Position numbers and translations under genes: made by a program. Below the pieces are notes generated by a model, which ran no database searches, was not told the DNA's origin, and was given only the letters and a program-made list of their open reading frames with translations. From contig OZ244807.1 in the NCBI GenBank assembly GCA_965220185.1, positions 1 to 64,000 of the forward strand: 64,000 nucleotides of DNA, in the 5' to 3' direction. The DNA comes from Azotimanducus sp965220185 (GTDB taxonomy: Bacteria > Pseudomonadota > Gammaproteobacteria > Pseudomonadales > Azotimanducaceae). The first letter of the stretch is position 1; each line of letters begins with the position of its first letter. Below are positions 8,776 to 17,686 of the stretch, in pieces.

Positions 8776-11115
8776 CTACATATCGTAGGAGAAGCGCACG
8801 CCGAAGGAGCGCGGTTTGCCAGTGTAGACGATGCGGCGGCCTTCGGGAGACGTGGCAGTCTCGTAGTGCTCGTCGGTGAGGTTTCGACTGTACAAGGACG
8901 CCATCCAGCGATCACCCGATAGAGAGAGCGAGGCATCAATGAGTGTGTAGCTAGGTAGCTCGGACAGCAGCCTGCTGCCAGTCGGGACAGCTTCGCGCCA
9001 CGCCGCAGAAGTGCGCCAGCCCCACTCCATGCCGTTGCCTATCGGGTAGTTGCCACTCAGCGCCCAGCTTGCCTGCCATTTCGGTTTGCCATTGACCTTC
9101 TGACCATCCTCAAAGTAAGGGCTGTCGCCGTCCGCCTCAATCTCGTTGTAGGAGGCTGAGACATCAACGCGCAGGCTGTCGCTCAAGAGCGCCGACAGCT
9201 CCACCTCAGCCCCGATGCTTCGCGCATCACCCGCGTTCACCCGTTGCGAGAAGACAAGCATCTGTGAGTTACCCTCGTCGTCCCTTATTGTACTGACGAT
9301 GCCTTGCCGGTCCTGCCAATCGAGCAGGTACACCGCGCCGTTGAGGGTCATGCGACCATCAAGCAGGGTTGATTTCACGCCCAATTCGTAGTTGCTTAAG
9401 CTGTCCGGTGCGTAGGAGCGTGAATCCCGAATCAGTTGCTGCACCGCCGGGTCTGGATTGGCCTGAGCTTGGGAGCCGCCATTGGCGCCCCCCCTGCGGA
9501 AGCCTTCGGAGTAGGTGAAATAGGTTAACAGGTCGTCGGAGAGCCGGTAGGACAGATTGACCTTGAATATCGGATCGTCGAACTCCGCATCGAAACTGGC
9601 CAAGGTGCAGAAGTTGTTGCCAGGCTCGGTCAGGCAGGGATCATTGCGATCATCATAGTCATCAAGGCCGTTGTAGATTGGGTACCAGATGTACATGTCG
9701 AGCTCATCGTCCATGTCGAAGTGGCGGATGCCGAGGGTCAGGTCAAGGCTCGGCGTGACATGGTAGGTGCCCTCGGCATAGACGGCGAACTGCGAGTAGT
9801 CGCCTTCCGCCTCCAAGTTGAAATCGTGGGGCGGCACAGTGGTCGGGTTGCCTGACCCGTAAGGGGTTTCGTTCAGCCCAGGCGTGTTTTCGAGCAGGTT
9901 CCATTCCCGCTCCTGCTGGGTGTAAAAGACGCCGGCAACCCAATCGAAGGTGGCGCCGACCGCTTGCAGGCGCAGCTCCACGGTCTCGGTCTCGCTGGTT
10001 ATTTCGTTTTCGTTCCAAGCATGGAAATCGCCGAATATCTCGTCGCCGAAGCCGGCGAGGCCGGGAAAGCCGCTGTAAATGCCCTCGAGGAAGCGAGTGA
10101 TGTCGCCCTCGGTTTCGTAGTCGTCCTCATGGCGGGACAGGTGGAAGGTCAGGTCGGCAAAGCCCAAATCGCCGCTCACATCAAAGCTCGTCAAGCCGAT
10201 ATCGCGCTTGGCAAATTCATCGTTGTAGCCAGTGTAGGTGCGCTGATTGATCAGGGGCGCTGTCGAGCCACGTTCAGCAACGGTATAGCCTTGGCGCCCC
10301 TCGCCTTCCTGATTCTGCCCCACATAGGAGACCTCAGCATCCCACGCATCGTTGACAATCCAGCGCACTGCGATGCGCCCCATAAGAGCCTTCTCCGAAT
10401 TGGCGTCCTTGCCGTTGATTTGTGGCAAGCCATCATCTAGCTTGTCCGGAAAGGTGACGGCATCAATAAAGCCGCTTTGCTGGAGATGGTTGCCCGATAC
10501 CCGCACCGCCAAGCGGTCACTCAACGGGACATTGACCATGATGTCAGTATCTTGACTCAGGTCGCCAGCCCCCTCGATATCATAGATGTCAGCGGCGAAG
10601 CGAGCGGCGAAGGCATCCGGGTCGGGGCGGTTCATGATGTAGCGCACGGTGCCGCCCATGGCGCCGCCGCCATACAAGGTGCCTTGCGGCCCGCGCAGCA
10701 CCTCAATGCGCTCAACATCCTTGATGCGCAGGTTGAGATGCTCCATCGGCGTTTCGCCGACGTAATAAGAGGTTGCCTCGGTAGTGAAGAAGTCACTGGC
10801 GCCGGCGCCGGGAGAGCCGATGCCACGAATGCTCAAGGGGTTGCGGTTGCGAGCGCCCGCTTCGATAGCGGTGACGCCAGCGATGCGCTTGGCGAGATCT
10901 TCCGGCCTGGTGATGCCAGCCTCGGCCAACTCGTCGCCGGACAGGGACGAGACATTGAACGGGATGTCCTGCACACCTTGCGCACGGCGGCTGGCGGTGA
11001 CAATGATCTCTTCGAGTACCCGCGTCTCATCCTGCGCTTGCAGGACCGCTGGCGCGGGCAATAGAAATGCCCCGGAAACCGCGAGCGAAATGTTTTTTGT
11101 TTTGCGAAATCTCAT
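8776..11115 (-). CDS. TonB-dependent outer membrane receptor
   Basis: A 779-residue TonB-dependent receptor. Seen: signal peptide (residues 1-27, ending LQAQ), a TonB-box-like EEIIVTASRR segment, plug domain with DVERIEVLRGPQGTLYGGGAMGG near 130-150, then a long beta-barrel ending in an aromatic C-terminus (FGVRFSYDM), the barrel-assembly signature. Start ATG at 11115 has AGGAG five bases upstream. It should import a bulky ligand across the outer membrane using TonB energy; substrate unknown. No iron regulator site was identified. Confidence 0.92.
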   Translation of the reverse strand: MRFRKTKNISLAVSGAFLLPAPAVLQAQDETRVLEEIIVTASRRAQGVQDIPFNVSSLSGDELAEAGITRPEDLAKRIAGVTAIEAGARNRNPLSIRGIGSPGAGASDFFTTEATSYYVGETPMEHLNLRIKDVERIEVLRGPQGTLYGGGAMGGTVRYIMNRPDPDAFAARFAADIYDIEGAGDLSQDTDIMVNVPLSDRLAVRVSGNHLQQSGFIDAVTFPDKLDDGLPQINGKDANSEKALMGRIAVRWIVNDAWDAEVSYVGQNQEGEGRQGYTVAERGSTAPLINQRTYTGYNDEFAKRDIGLTSFDVSGDLGFADLTFHLSRHEDDYETEGDITRFLEGIYSGFPGLAGFGDEIFGDFHAWNENEITSETETVELRLQAVGATFDWVAGVFYTQQEREWNLLENTPGLNETPYGSGNPTTVPPHDFNLEAEGDYSQFAVYAEGTYHVTPSLDLTLGIRHFDMDDELDMYIWYPIYNGLDDYDDRNDPCLTEPGNNFCTLASFDAEFDDPIFKVNLSYRLSDDLLTYFTYSEGFRRGGANGGSQAQANPDPAVQQLIRDSRSYAPDSLSNYELGVKSTLLDGRMTLNGAVYLLDWQDRQGIVSTIRDDEGNSQMLVFSQRVNAGDARSIGAEVELSALLSDSLRVDVSASYNEIEADGDSPYFEDGQKVNGKPKWQASWALSGNYPIGNGMEWGWRTSAAWREAVPTGSRLLSELPSYTLIDASLSLSGDRWMASLYSRNLTDEHYETATSPEGRRIVYTGKPRSFGVRFSYDM

Positions 11116-11274
11116 GGGGGCTCCTCATGCAGCGTTGGACAACTCTACGGCTTGAACGTAGGTGTAGAGAATGTTACACGAATCGAGAGCGTGTTGCGCT
11201 GTTGCAATGCTTGACTGATAGGATTCGAGCCACCACTTCCGATGCTTGTTTTCCAATCGCTGCATCTTGCCGCC

Positions 11275-11302
11275 ATGTTCTCGGTAGCATGTTCTCGGTA
11301 GA
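11275..11302. repeat. 14-bp tandem duplication
   Basis: CATGTTCTCGGTAG is present twice back to back upstream of the TonB receptor gene. It looks like a simple slippage duplication; no function is evident. Confidence 0.6.
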
Positions 11303-11314
11303 ATGTAGAGATGC

Positions 11315-11457
11315 TTAAAGGAAGGTCTGATCAAGTCCACTGCGCTCAGCGCTTCGCTGCGTCATTCCTCATGACGTGGGGCCTCCACGCTGCGCACGTC
11401 TCCTTGCCAACACACGCCTGATGGCCTCTGAGCTTTGCAGACTTAGACCTTCCCTAA
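11315..11457. mobile_element. MITE-like element with inverted ends
   Basis: A ~140-bp non-coding segment bounded by inverted copies of GGAAGGTCTRA (left 11320-11330, right 11443-11453), each preceded on its outside by TTA, which could be a short target duplication. No transposase lies inside. The structure fits a miniature element mobilised by an IS5-like transposase elsewhere in the genome; that link is inference. It lies in the ~500-bp gap between the TonB receptor and the nucleotidyltransferase module. Confidence 0.55.
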
Positions 11458-11617
11458 ACAACGAATATATGAAATTGATCCATTTCAGAGGCGCCGGATA
11501 ATGAGCATTTCAAATCAAGCGTTGCGCTGGAGGAGACCTGGCATAATCTTTCCACTTGAATCGTTCCAAGATTCTAGATGCCATCGACGAGGCACCTTCA
11601 ATCCACAGAAAATACAG

Positions 11618-11935
11618 ATGCTTAGCAAGAAAAAAATGGCTGGCTATGCGTATCAGCCTTCCCTGATAGATCTCCAGCAACGAATACAACATCAGGTCTT
11701 ATCGGAAGACGATAAAGGTTATCTCCATGAATTATGGACGCAGTTCGGCGACTATTCTCTTCGATGCTATCTCCATTACGGTGGCGTAACCGTCTATGAA
11801 ATGGCAAGTGCCATGCGCGATGCGCATATACAACATCGTAGCGTGACATCATGGATCAATCGGTTTTCAGCAATGTATGAAGGTGAAGACTTATACGAAA
11901 ACATCCCAAATCTTGAACAAACACCGTGGAATTAA
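11618..11935 (+). CDS. Small protein paired with an AbiEii-like nucleotidyltransferase; candidate antitoxin
   Basis: A ~105-residue protein when started at the ATG at 11618 (MLSKKKMAGYAYQPS; the ATG at 11636 is also possible). It is mostly helical, with SYxLHYGGVTVYEMA-like and HRSVTSWINRFSAMYEGEDLYENIPN segments, and I recognise no family. Its stop overlaps the GTG start of the nucleotidyltransferase by ten bases, the usual arrangement of toxin-antitoxin pairs with coupled translation. Classical AbiEi antitoxins are about twice as long with a winged helix, so this would be a different partner type. AT-rich base use matches the downstream gene and sets both apart from the host background. Confidence 0.55.
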   Translation: MLSKKKMAGYAYQPSLIDLQQRIQHQVLSEDDKGYLHELWTQFGDYSLRCYLHYGGVTVYEMASAMRDAHIQHRSVTSWINRFSAMYEGEDLYENIPNLEQTPWN

Positions 11936-12618
11936 CCCTCCCAGATTCACTGGCTTATTGCTTGTCTAAAATTGTAGACAAGCTCGATACCTTAATAGAA
12001 CGTCACACCTATCAATTAGGCGGAGGCACTGTATTAGCTGCACGTTGGAACCATCGATATAGCACTGATTTAGATCTATTCTTCACAGGCTATTCAACCC
12101 CTGCAATCGTCACCGATATCTATACGGCCTTTCAAAACGAAGCTGAGTTCTCACCAACAGGGTTTTATCCTAGCGATGGGTTTGATGGCCACTATATGGG
12201 AGTTCCATTTTCCTTTGTGAAGACCATAGACGTGTCAAAAGACCGTGTTTCAAAAGACACTGCGTACGGAATAGGCACCGAATCCTCCATCGAAATCCTT
12301 TCAAAGAAGATTCGAGGTCGAATCATCAATAGATCGACATTTGTCATTCGGGACATGTATGACTTGAGCGTTGCGCTCTACAAAGAGCCAGACATGCTCA
12401 AACATGCCTTTGAAACCATCCCACAAGAAGGGCGAGACGTTCTTGCATTTGACAGCGATGATTTTCTCATCAACCGATCAAAGCCCCTGCTAAACGCAAA
12501 ATATCAAGCACTTACATCGTCGGTTGTACTCCGAGACATTGTTCAACATATGATGCGATACGATTTTGAAAAAGCGCAAACGCAGATTGACCGGGCACTA
12601 GGAGCCAATGAAGGATGA
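11926..12618 (+). CDS. Nucleotidyltransferase, AbiEii/AbiGii toxin family
   Basis: About 230 residues. Seen: the polymerase-beta-type nucleotidyltransferase signature GGGTVLAARW at 32-41 followed by HRYSTDLDLFF at 43-53, i.e. GGT plus the D-x-D metal-binding pair (D48, D50), as in AbiEii/MenT toxins. A KKIRGRIINRSTFVIRDMYDL segment near 130-150 matches the conserved basic-Arg-Asp helix of the family. Such enzymes add nucleotides to RNA, typically tRNA, and arrest growth. It starts at a GTG inside the end of the upstream small gene. Low GC and isolation suggest transfer. Confidence 0.8.
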   Translation: MELTLPDSLAYCLSKIVDKLDTLIERHTYQLGGGTVLAARWNHRYSTDLDLFFTGYSTPAIVTDIYTAFQNEAEFSPTGFYPSDGFDGHYMGVPFSFVKTIDVSKDRVSKDTAYGIGTESSIEILSKKIRGRIINRSTFVIRDMYDLSVALYKEPDMLKHAFETIPQEGRDVLAFDSDDFLINRSKPLLNAKYQALTSSVVLRDIVQHMMRYDFEKAQTQIDRALGANEG

Positions 12619-12778
12619 AGTGGAGGTCGATAGGCAGAGGCTTTGAGACGTGTCCACAAGCGAGTATCATCCCGCTACAGATCAACCTGCTCCGTCAGTC
12701 TCAAAAATTCGGCTTGAGACCGGCACAGGACAAGGTGTGAAACTCAAGCAAATCAAGCAATTGAAGGAAGAAGGAAGC

Positions 12779-13633
12779 ATGAAGAATACTACGCTCCTAT
12801 TGATTGCGCCGTTATTGCTCGCAGCCTGCTCTAGCGTCGTATTCATCGAATCGGCCAACCAGGACAGCCGCATTGATTATGTCGTGATGCATGCCACATC
12901 GGAGAACTTCGCCGAATCCGTCAGATTGCTGACAACCGAAACCGACACGCCGGTGAGCTCACACTATCTGATCCCGGCTGAAAACGATGCGAGCTACGGC
13001 CGCAGCGGGATGCGCCTGCACCAGTTTGTCGACGAGCGGCGGCGGGCGTGGCATGCGGGGCCCGGCTACTGGGCGGGGCAGACGGCATTCAACGCCCGCT
13101 CCATCGGCATTGAGATCGTCAACGAATTCGACTGCGAAACCACGCCGGAGACAAACCTGGACGAACTGCAATGCAATTTCCTGCCGTTCGAAGAGAAGCA
13201 GATCGAGATGACCATCGATTTGCTGCGCGGCATTCAGCGACGCTACCCTGAAATCGATCCGCTCGATTTTGTCGCCCACTCGGACATCGTGACCGAGTGG
13301 CGATCCGATCCGGGGCCGCTATTCCCTTGGAAGCGACTACACGAAGAGGGCATCGGCGCCTGGTATGACGAGGACACCAAACGGCGCTATCAATCGCAAT
13401 TCGAAGACCGACCACCGGATACGGAGCAGCTACAGACCGCCTTGCTGAAACTCGGCTACCTCGTTAAACCCACTGGCGAATTCGATCAGCTAACGCGCTA
13501 CGCCGTGCGTGCGCTGCAACTACGCTTCCGCCAAGCCGACTATTCCGGCGAGCCCGATCTCGAAACTCTTGCCATTCTCTGGAGCTTAAACGAAAAGTAC
13601 CGGGGCGTTGACCGCCACAGTCCCTATCCTTGA
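12779..13633 (+). CDS. N-acetylmuramoyl-L-alanine amidase lipoprotein (AmiD-like)
   Basis: The real start is the ATG at 12779 with GAAGGAAG in front; it opens a lipoprotein signal (LLLIAPLLLAACSS, lipobox LAAC at ~18). The mature part is an amidase_2 (AmpD/PGRP) domain with zinc-ligand histidines in YVVMHATS, RAWHAGPGYW and VAHSDI...DPGPLFPW, followed by a C-terminal peptidoglycan-binding domain (residues ~210-275, DTEQLQTALLKLGYL). It should cut the amide bond between MurNAc and the stem peptide, tethered in the envelope. About 284 residues, similar to E. coli AmiD. Its 3' end overlaps a peptidase remnant on the other strand by ten bases. Confidence 0.88.
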   Translation: MKNTTLLLIAPLLLAACSSVVFIESANQDSRIDYVVMHATSENFAESVRLLTTETDTPVSSHYLIPAENDASYGRSGMRLHQFVDERRRAWHAGPGYWAGQTAFNARSIGIEIVNEFDCETTPETNLDELQCNFLPFEEKQIEMTIDLLRGIQRRYPEIDPLDFVAHSDIVTEWRSDPGPLFPWKRLHEEGIGAWYDEDTKRRYQSQFEDRPPDTEQLQTALLKLGYLVKPTGEFDQLTRYAVRALQLRFRQADYSGEPDLETLAILWSLNEKYRGVDRHSPYP

Positions 13634-13857
13634 TGGGGATGGGCACCCTCGTGCCGGATATCGAAGTCGAGGGGGGCATCGGCAGGGGTGATCGCGAATA
13701 TACGGCAGAAGAACTGGTATTCGGCGCGTAGCGCGTGCGCAATGTTGTTCGCATCGCGAAATTCATGGCCTTCATCCGGATAGAAGAGATAGGCGTGCGG
13801 GATGCCTTTGGCATCGACCGCATCGACCATCATCTGTGACTGATTGGGCGGCACCAT
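13624..13857 (-). pseudogene. C-terminal remnant of an S9 prolyl-oligopeptidase-type peptidase
   Basis: Only the last ~77 residues remain. They include VPPNQSQMMVDAVDAKGIP and FYPDEGHEFRDANN, the region carrying the catalytic histidine (DEGHEF) of S9 peptidases, normally ~600 residues. The homology ends abruptly at ~13,857, immediately before the hairpin of the tRNA-like element. The Ser and Asp of the triad are absent, so it cannot be active. Confidence 0.75.
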
Positions 13858-13872
13858 GCTCCCTTATGATGA

Positions 13873-14001
13873 CGCGCCCGACACATGGCCGGGCGCGAAG
13901 GGGGTACTACTGGTGTAGGCGCGGAGACTTGTCACCTAGCGCGTGAGGGTTCGATTCCCCCTACCTCCACTCATCACTCTATCACGTTTTCAAGTCGTCA
14001 A
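13873..14001 (+). ncRNA. tRNA-like structured element, copy 1
   Basis: From left: hairpin CGCGCCCG/CGGGCGCG (13873-13897); then a tRNA-like core (13900-13969) with a seven-pair outer stem GGGGGTA/TACCTCC, a hairpin CTAC-TGGT-GTAG carrying the GG expected of a D-loop, a CGCG/CGCG stem with a 16-nt loop, and a T-arm with loop TTCGATT. The right flank reads on the minus strand as TTGACG, 14 bases, TAGAGT, conserved in all three copies. Strand is unresolved: tRNA-like features read on plus, promoter- and terminator-like parts on minus. It is not a canonical tRNA because there is no 7-nt anticodon loop. It abuts a truncated peptidase gene. Confidence 0.55.
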
Positions 14002-14006
14002 CGCTC

Positions 14007-14480
14007 TCAATAACGCCCCCCAAGCTTCGCGTGATCCCAGCTCATCGTACTTTCCGGCGTGAACCGCAGTATCACCCGTTTGCGGCTCGCTGGCCTTATT
14101 TCTTCGCGCAATTTCTCGCTCGCGCCAGTATCGGCGTCGCTGTTCTTCAAGCGAATCTCGACCATGGCGTCGAGCACGTCGTCTTCGGATTCCAGAATCT
14201 CTGTGCGTGCTTTGACGACCAGTCCGCGCAAGGTTTCATAGGTCTCGCCACTTTCAATGAGCAAGGTCGCCCTTGCGTCGCGCCGATAGTTCACGACTTT
14301 CTGACTACGCTCGAAGGTGCTGACAAGATAGCGGCCTTCCTTGTCCACGGCGTACCACATGGGCATGGGGTGCGGGAAGCCGTCGTGGCCGTTGGAGACG
14401 ATGATCAGCGTCTGCTGCTCGCGGGCGAACTGGTCGGCTTCTGATTCGGTCATGCTGATTTCGGCGCGGCGGGATGGCAT
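14007..14480 (-). CDS. Pyridoxamine 5'-phosphate oxidase-like (PPOX class, split beta-barrel) protein
   Basis: About 157 residues from the ATG at 14480 (MPSRRAEISMTESEADQF). The segment LIIVSNGHDGFPHPMPMWYAVDKEGRYLVSTFERSQKVVNYRRDARATLLIESG is the classic flavin- or F420-binding split-barrel fold of small PPOX enzymes. These are FMN- or F420-dependent oxidoreductases or haem-binding proteins; the role here is not resolved. It is divergent from tesB with ~58 bases between the starts. An in-frame extension to 14,639 would run into tesB and has no family similarity. Confidence 0.82.
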   Translation of the reverse strand: MPSRRAEISMTESEADQFAREQQTLIIVSNGHDGFPHPMPMWYAVDKEGRYLVSTFERSQKVVNYRRDARATLLIESGETYETLRGLVVKARTEILESEDDVLDAMVEIRLKNSDADTGASEKLREEIRPASRKRVILRFTPESTMSWDHAKLGGRY

Positions 14481-14538
14481 GTCGGCCAGTCCTTCAGTGT
14501 GGGTAGAATGCTGAAGTTTACGCCAACGATTCAGCTTG

Positions 14539-15411
14539 ATGCTCGAAAGCCTAGGCACGCCGCCCGAAACATCTGCCGTCGCTGAACTGCTCGCACTGCT
14601 TGATCTTGAACCGCAAGGCAATGATGTATTCGCTGGCACCAGTCCACAGGGCGCACCGGACAGGCTCTACGGCGGGCAGCCCCTCGGCCAGTCACTCATC
14701 GCCGCCGCGCGCACTATTGCGACCGAAGATGCCCGGCCTGCGCACTCGTTGCACGCCTACTTCCTGCGCTGGGGCAGCAATCAGCTTCCGATTTTCTACG
14801 AGGTCGAGCGCCTGCGCGATGGTGGCAGCTTCAGCGCACGGCGAGTTGTGGCAAGACAGGCCGACAAGCCCATCTTCATGTGCACGCTGTCATTCCACCG
14901 ATCCGATGTTGGCTATGATCACCAAACCGACATGCCAACGGCGCCGGCACCAGAAGGATTGCCGAGCTTCGCTGAACTCCAGGCGCACGAGCCGGGTGAT
15001 GATCATCCCATGCGCGGCATAGAAATGCGCCCGGTTGCTGGCCGCGCCTACGTGTCCGATGCTGCCGATGCGCCGCCGCACCTGTGGATGCGCAGTCTTG
15101 GAAACATCCCAGACGATGCCATCCTGCATCAAGCGATCATCGCCTACATGTCGGACAGCACGCTGCTTTCCGAAGCCCTGCGCCCACACGATCTCAGCTG
15201 GCACGATCCGCGTGTGCAAACCGCGAGCCTCGACCACGCGCTCTGGTTTCATCGCGGCGCGCGCGTCGACGATTGGCTGCTCTACATCCAAGACAGCCCG
15301 AGCGCTGCCAATGGCCGCGGATTCTGTCGCGGCAGCTTCTATACGCGCAATGGAGACCACGCGGCATCGGTCGCGCAGGAAGGCCTGGTGCGCAAGGTCG
15401 AAGCGCCTTGA
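14539..15411 (+). CDS. tesB: Acyl-CoA thioesterase II
   Basis: A ~290-residue double-hotdog thioesterase that hydrolyses acyl-CoA to free acid and CoA in the cytoplasm. Seen: YGGQPLGQSLIAAARTI near 45 in the first hotdog, AYFLRWGSNQLPIFYEVERLRDGGSFSARRV, and the second hotdog LHQAIIAYMSDSTLLSEALRPH (catalytic Asp in the YMSD segment) with SLDHALWFHRGARVDDWLLY. The ATG at 14539 is preferred to the TTG immediately before it. Its stop overlaps the TTG start of moxR (TTGA), making it the first gene of a tight run leading to the opp genes. Confidence 0.9.
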   Translation: MLESLGTPPETSAVAELLALLDLEPQGNDVFAGTSPQGAPDRLYGGQPLGQSLIAAARTIATEDARPAHSLHAYFLRWGSNQLPIFYEVERLRDGGSFSARRVVARQADKPIFMCTLSFHRSDVGYDHQTDMPTAPAPEGLPSFAELQAHEPGDDHPMRGIEMRPVAGRAYVSDAADAPPHLWMRSLGNIPDDAILHQAIIAYMSDSTLLSEALRPHDLSWHDPRVQTASLDHALWFHRGARVDDWLLYIQDSPSAANGRGFCRGSFYTRNGDHAASVAQEGLVRKVEAP

Positions 15412-16361
15412 ACAATCCTGCCCACACTGAACTCGTCCACTCAATCGAAAACGTGGTCGATGCCTTGCGCATGGAAGGCTATGTCTGCGACGAACAAGTC
15501 GGCACTGCCGTCTATCTCGCGCATCATCTGAACAAGCCTGTGCTCGTTGAAGGGCCGCCGGGCGTTGGCAAAACCGAACTGGCCAAGACCGCCGCCGCCA
15601 TGTTCAAGCTGCCGCTCATCCGCCTGCAGTGCTACGAGGGCCTTGACGAGGCGAAGGCGATCTACGAATGGAAATACGGCAAGCAGCTTCTCTACACGCA
15701 AGTGCTCAAGGAGACGCTTGAGGATGTCCTGCAAGGTGCCAAAGGACTCGCCGATTCAGTGCGCCGCCTGCACGAGTTTGGCGACATTTTCTTCTCTGAG
15801 GAGTTTCTGGAACCCCGTCCGCTTTTGAAGGCGCTGCGCGAAGAAGCGGGCTGCGTGCTGCTCATCGACGAAGTGGACAAATCCGATCAGGAGTTCGAGT
15901 CGCTGCTCTTGGAACTCTTGTCAGACTTTCAGATCTCGATTCCCGAAATCGGCACCGTCAAAGCGCGCTCGGTGCTGCCGATGGTGTTTCTGACCAGCAA
16001 CAACACGCGCGAAATATCGGACGCGCTCAAGCGCCGCTGCCTGCATCTCTATATCCCCTTCCCTGACGCATCCCTTGAGAACCGCATCGTGGAAGCGCGC
16101 GTGCCTGAGGTATTGCCGTCGCTTCGTTCGCAACTCGTCGCGTTCATTCAGGCGCTGCGCGACATGGATCTCAAGAAAGTGCCTGCGATCAGCGAGACCA
16201 TCGACTGGGCGCGCACGCTCCTGATTCTGCACGCCGACCGCCTCGATGCCGATTTGGTGCGCGACACCTTGAGCGTCGTCCTCAAGTTTCAGGAGGACAT
16301 CGAGACGGTGAGCGCAGAAGTGCCGTCGCTGGTCCGGCGCGCACTGCCAGACGACGCCTGA
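15408..16361 (+). CDS. MoxR-type AAA+ ATPase
   Basis: A 317-residue AAA+ ATPase of the MoxR/RavA class. Seen: Walker A VEGPPGVGKTELAKTAA near residue 46, Walker B CVLLIDEVDKSD near 152, sensor-1 MVFLTSNNTREISDALKRRCLHLYI near 190, followed by the lid. MoxR proteins act as chaperone-like ATPases that insert metals or remodel partners, working with a VWA protein, which here is the next gene. The start is the TTG overlapping the tesB stop; the longer upstream frame runs through tesB and is a shadow. Substrate unknown. Confidence 0.88.
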   Translation: MNNPAHTELVHSIENVVDALRMEGYVCDEQVGTAVYLAHHLNKPVLVEGPPGVGKTELAKTAAAMFKLPLIRLQCYEGLDEAKAIYEWKYGKQLLYTQVLKETLEDVLQGAKGLADSVRRLHEFGDIFFSEEFLEPRPLLKALREEAGCVLLIDEVDKSDQEFESLLLELLSDFQISIPEIGTVKARSVLPMVFLTSNNTREISDALKRRCLHLYIPFPDASLENRIVEARVPEVLPSLRSQLVAFIQALRDMDLKKVPAISETIDWARTLLILHADRLDADLVRDTLSVVLKFQEDIETVSAEVPSLVRRALPDDA

Positions 16362-16366
16362 GCCAC

Positions 16367-17686
16367 GTGGAGCAAACACTGATCTCATTCATCAGCGCGC
16401 TGCGCAATGCCGATGTCCGCGTCTCGCCTGCGGAAACCCTCGATGCCTTGGCTGCCACCAATCTCATCGGCTACGCCAAGCGCGATGCCTTGAAACGCGC
16501 CCTGTGGCTGACACTGCCAAAAACTCCGGACGAGAAAGAGCGCTTTGATCAGTGCTTTGATCGTTTCTTTGAGGTTGAAGCCATCGATTCCAATACCGCC
16601 GCAGACGAGGCGCCTTCGGCAAGCGCTTCCTCGCACCTCGGAGAGATGCTTCAGTCAGGCGACGATGCGGCCCTCTCACTCGCCATGGCCGAAGCAGGCC
16701 GCGAGACAGGCGTCTCATCCATTCAACTCTTCACGCAGCGCGGCCTGTTCACGCGCCGAATCATGGAGCGCATGGGCCTCGGCGACTTGAACGCCGAGAT
16801 TGCCAGCCTTCGCGACGGCAGTCTCGCCGACCTCGAATTGGCGCAAAGCTTGGGCGTCGCCCGCGATCGCTTGCGCGGGCAGGTGCGCGACCATGTCGAG
16901 CGAGAGTTTCTCTTGCACGCCGACCATGACGGCAGGCGCTTGCGCGAAGAAATCCTGCGCCGCGTCAAGCTCTCCAATGTTGACCGGCGTAATTTTCGGC
17001 ACTTGAAAGCGATCGTGCTGCGCATGGCGAAAAAGCTCGAGACGCTCGCCTCGCGAAAGCGCAAGGTGTTTCGCCGCGGGCATTTGCATGTACCGCGCAC
17101 GCTGCGCAGCAATATGAGCTACGACGGCGCACTCTTTGAGCTGGAATGGAAGTCGAGAAAAATCAATCGCCCCAAGGTGTTCGCCATCTGCGATGTCAGC
17201 GGCTCGGTGGCGAGCTACGCGCGCTTCATGCTGCTGTTTCTGTACAGCCTTGAAGCCGTCGTGCCGCGCGTTCGCGCCTTCGCATTCTCATCGCACCTTG
17301 GCGAAGTCACCGGCTGGTTCGAACAGTACGACCTTGAAGAGGCCATCACGCGCACGCTGAAAGCCTTTTCCGGCGGCTCGACCGATTATGGGCAAGCCTT
17401 TGAAGATCTCCACGACCTGTGCCTCGACGAGGTCGATCACCGCTCGACGGTCATCATCCTCGGCGATGCCCGCAACAACCACGGCGACCCGCGAAAGACT
17501 CTGCTGCAAACACTCTATGAGCGCGCTGGCCGCGTCATCTGGCTCAATCCTGAGCCGCGCTCAAGCTGGTTTGCGGGCGATGCGGAAATGCGTGCCTACC
17601 TGCCCTATTGCCATCAAGCGCGCGTCTGCAATAGTCTTGAGGACCTAGAGCGACTGATGGTGGACTTAGTCAAGTTAGGACGCTGA
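16367..17686 (+). CDS. VWA-domain (CoxE-like) protein, MoxR partner
   Basis: A 439-residue protein with an alpha-helical N-terminal half and a C-terminal von Willebrand A domain. The MIDAS metal site is visible as FAICDVSGSVASY near 265 (DxSxS), with later MIDAS elements GGSTDYGQAF and VIILGDARNN. The basic segment SRKRKVFRRGHLHVPRTLRSN just before the VWA fold matches CoxE-like proteins. It starts at a GTG five bases after moxR and its stop overlaps the oppA start (ATGA). The MoxR-VWA pair presumably remodels a client; direct linkage to the peptide transporter is unusual and may point to it as client. Confidence 0.85.
   Translation: MEQTLISFISALRNADVRVSPAETLDALAATNLIGYAKRDALKRALWLTLPKTPDEKERFDQCFDRFFEVEAIDSNTAADEAPSASASSHLGEMLQSGDDAALSLAMAEAGRETGVSSIQLFTQRGLFTRRIMERMGLGDLNAEIASLRDGSLADLELAQSLGVARDRLRGQVRDHVEREFLLHADHDGRRLREEILRRVKLSNVDRRNFRHLKAIVLRMAKKLETLASRKRKVFRRGHLHVPRTLRSNMSYDGALFELEWKSRKINRPKVFAICDVSGSVASYARFMLLFLYSLEAVVPRVRAFAFSSHLGEVTGWFEQYDLEEAITRTLKAFSGGSTDYGQAFEDLHDLCLDEVDHRSTVIILGDARNNHGDPRKTLLQTLYERAGRVIWLNPEPRSSWFAGDAEMRAYLPYCHQARVCNSLEDLERLMVDLVKLGR

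Noticed and set aside
13900..13969. An ordinary tRNA gene
   Set aside because: Outer stem, D-like and T arms are present, but the central loop is 16 nt with no anticodon arm geometry and no CCA.
14481..14639. N-terminal extension of the PPOX protein
   Set aside because: It is low-complexity, lies antisense to tesB and has no family similarity.
15084..15407. N-terminal extension of MoxR
   Set aside because: It runs through tesB out of frame; the TTG overlapping the tesB stop gives the normal MoxR length.
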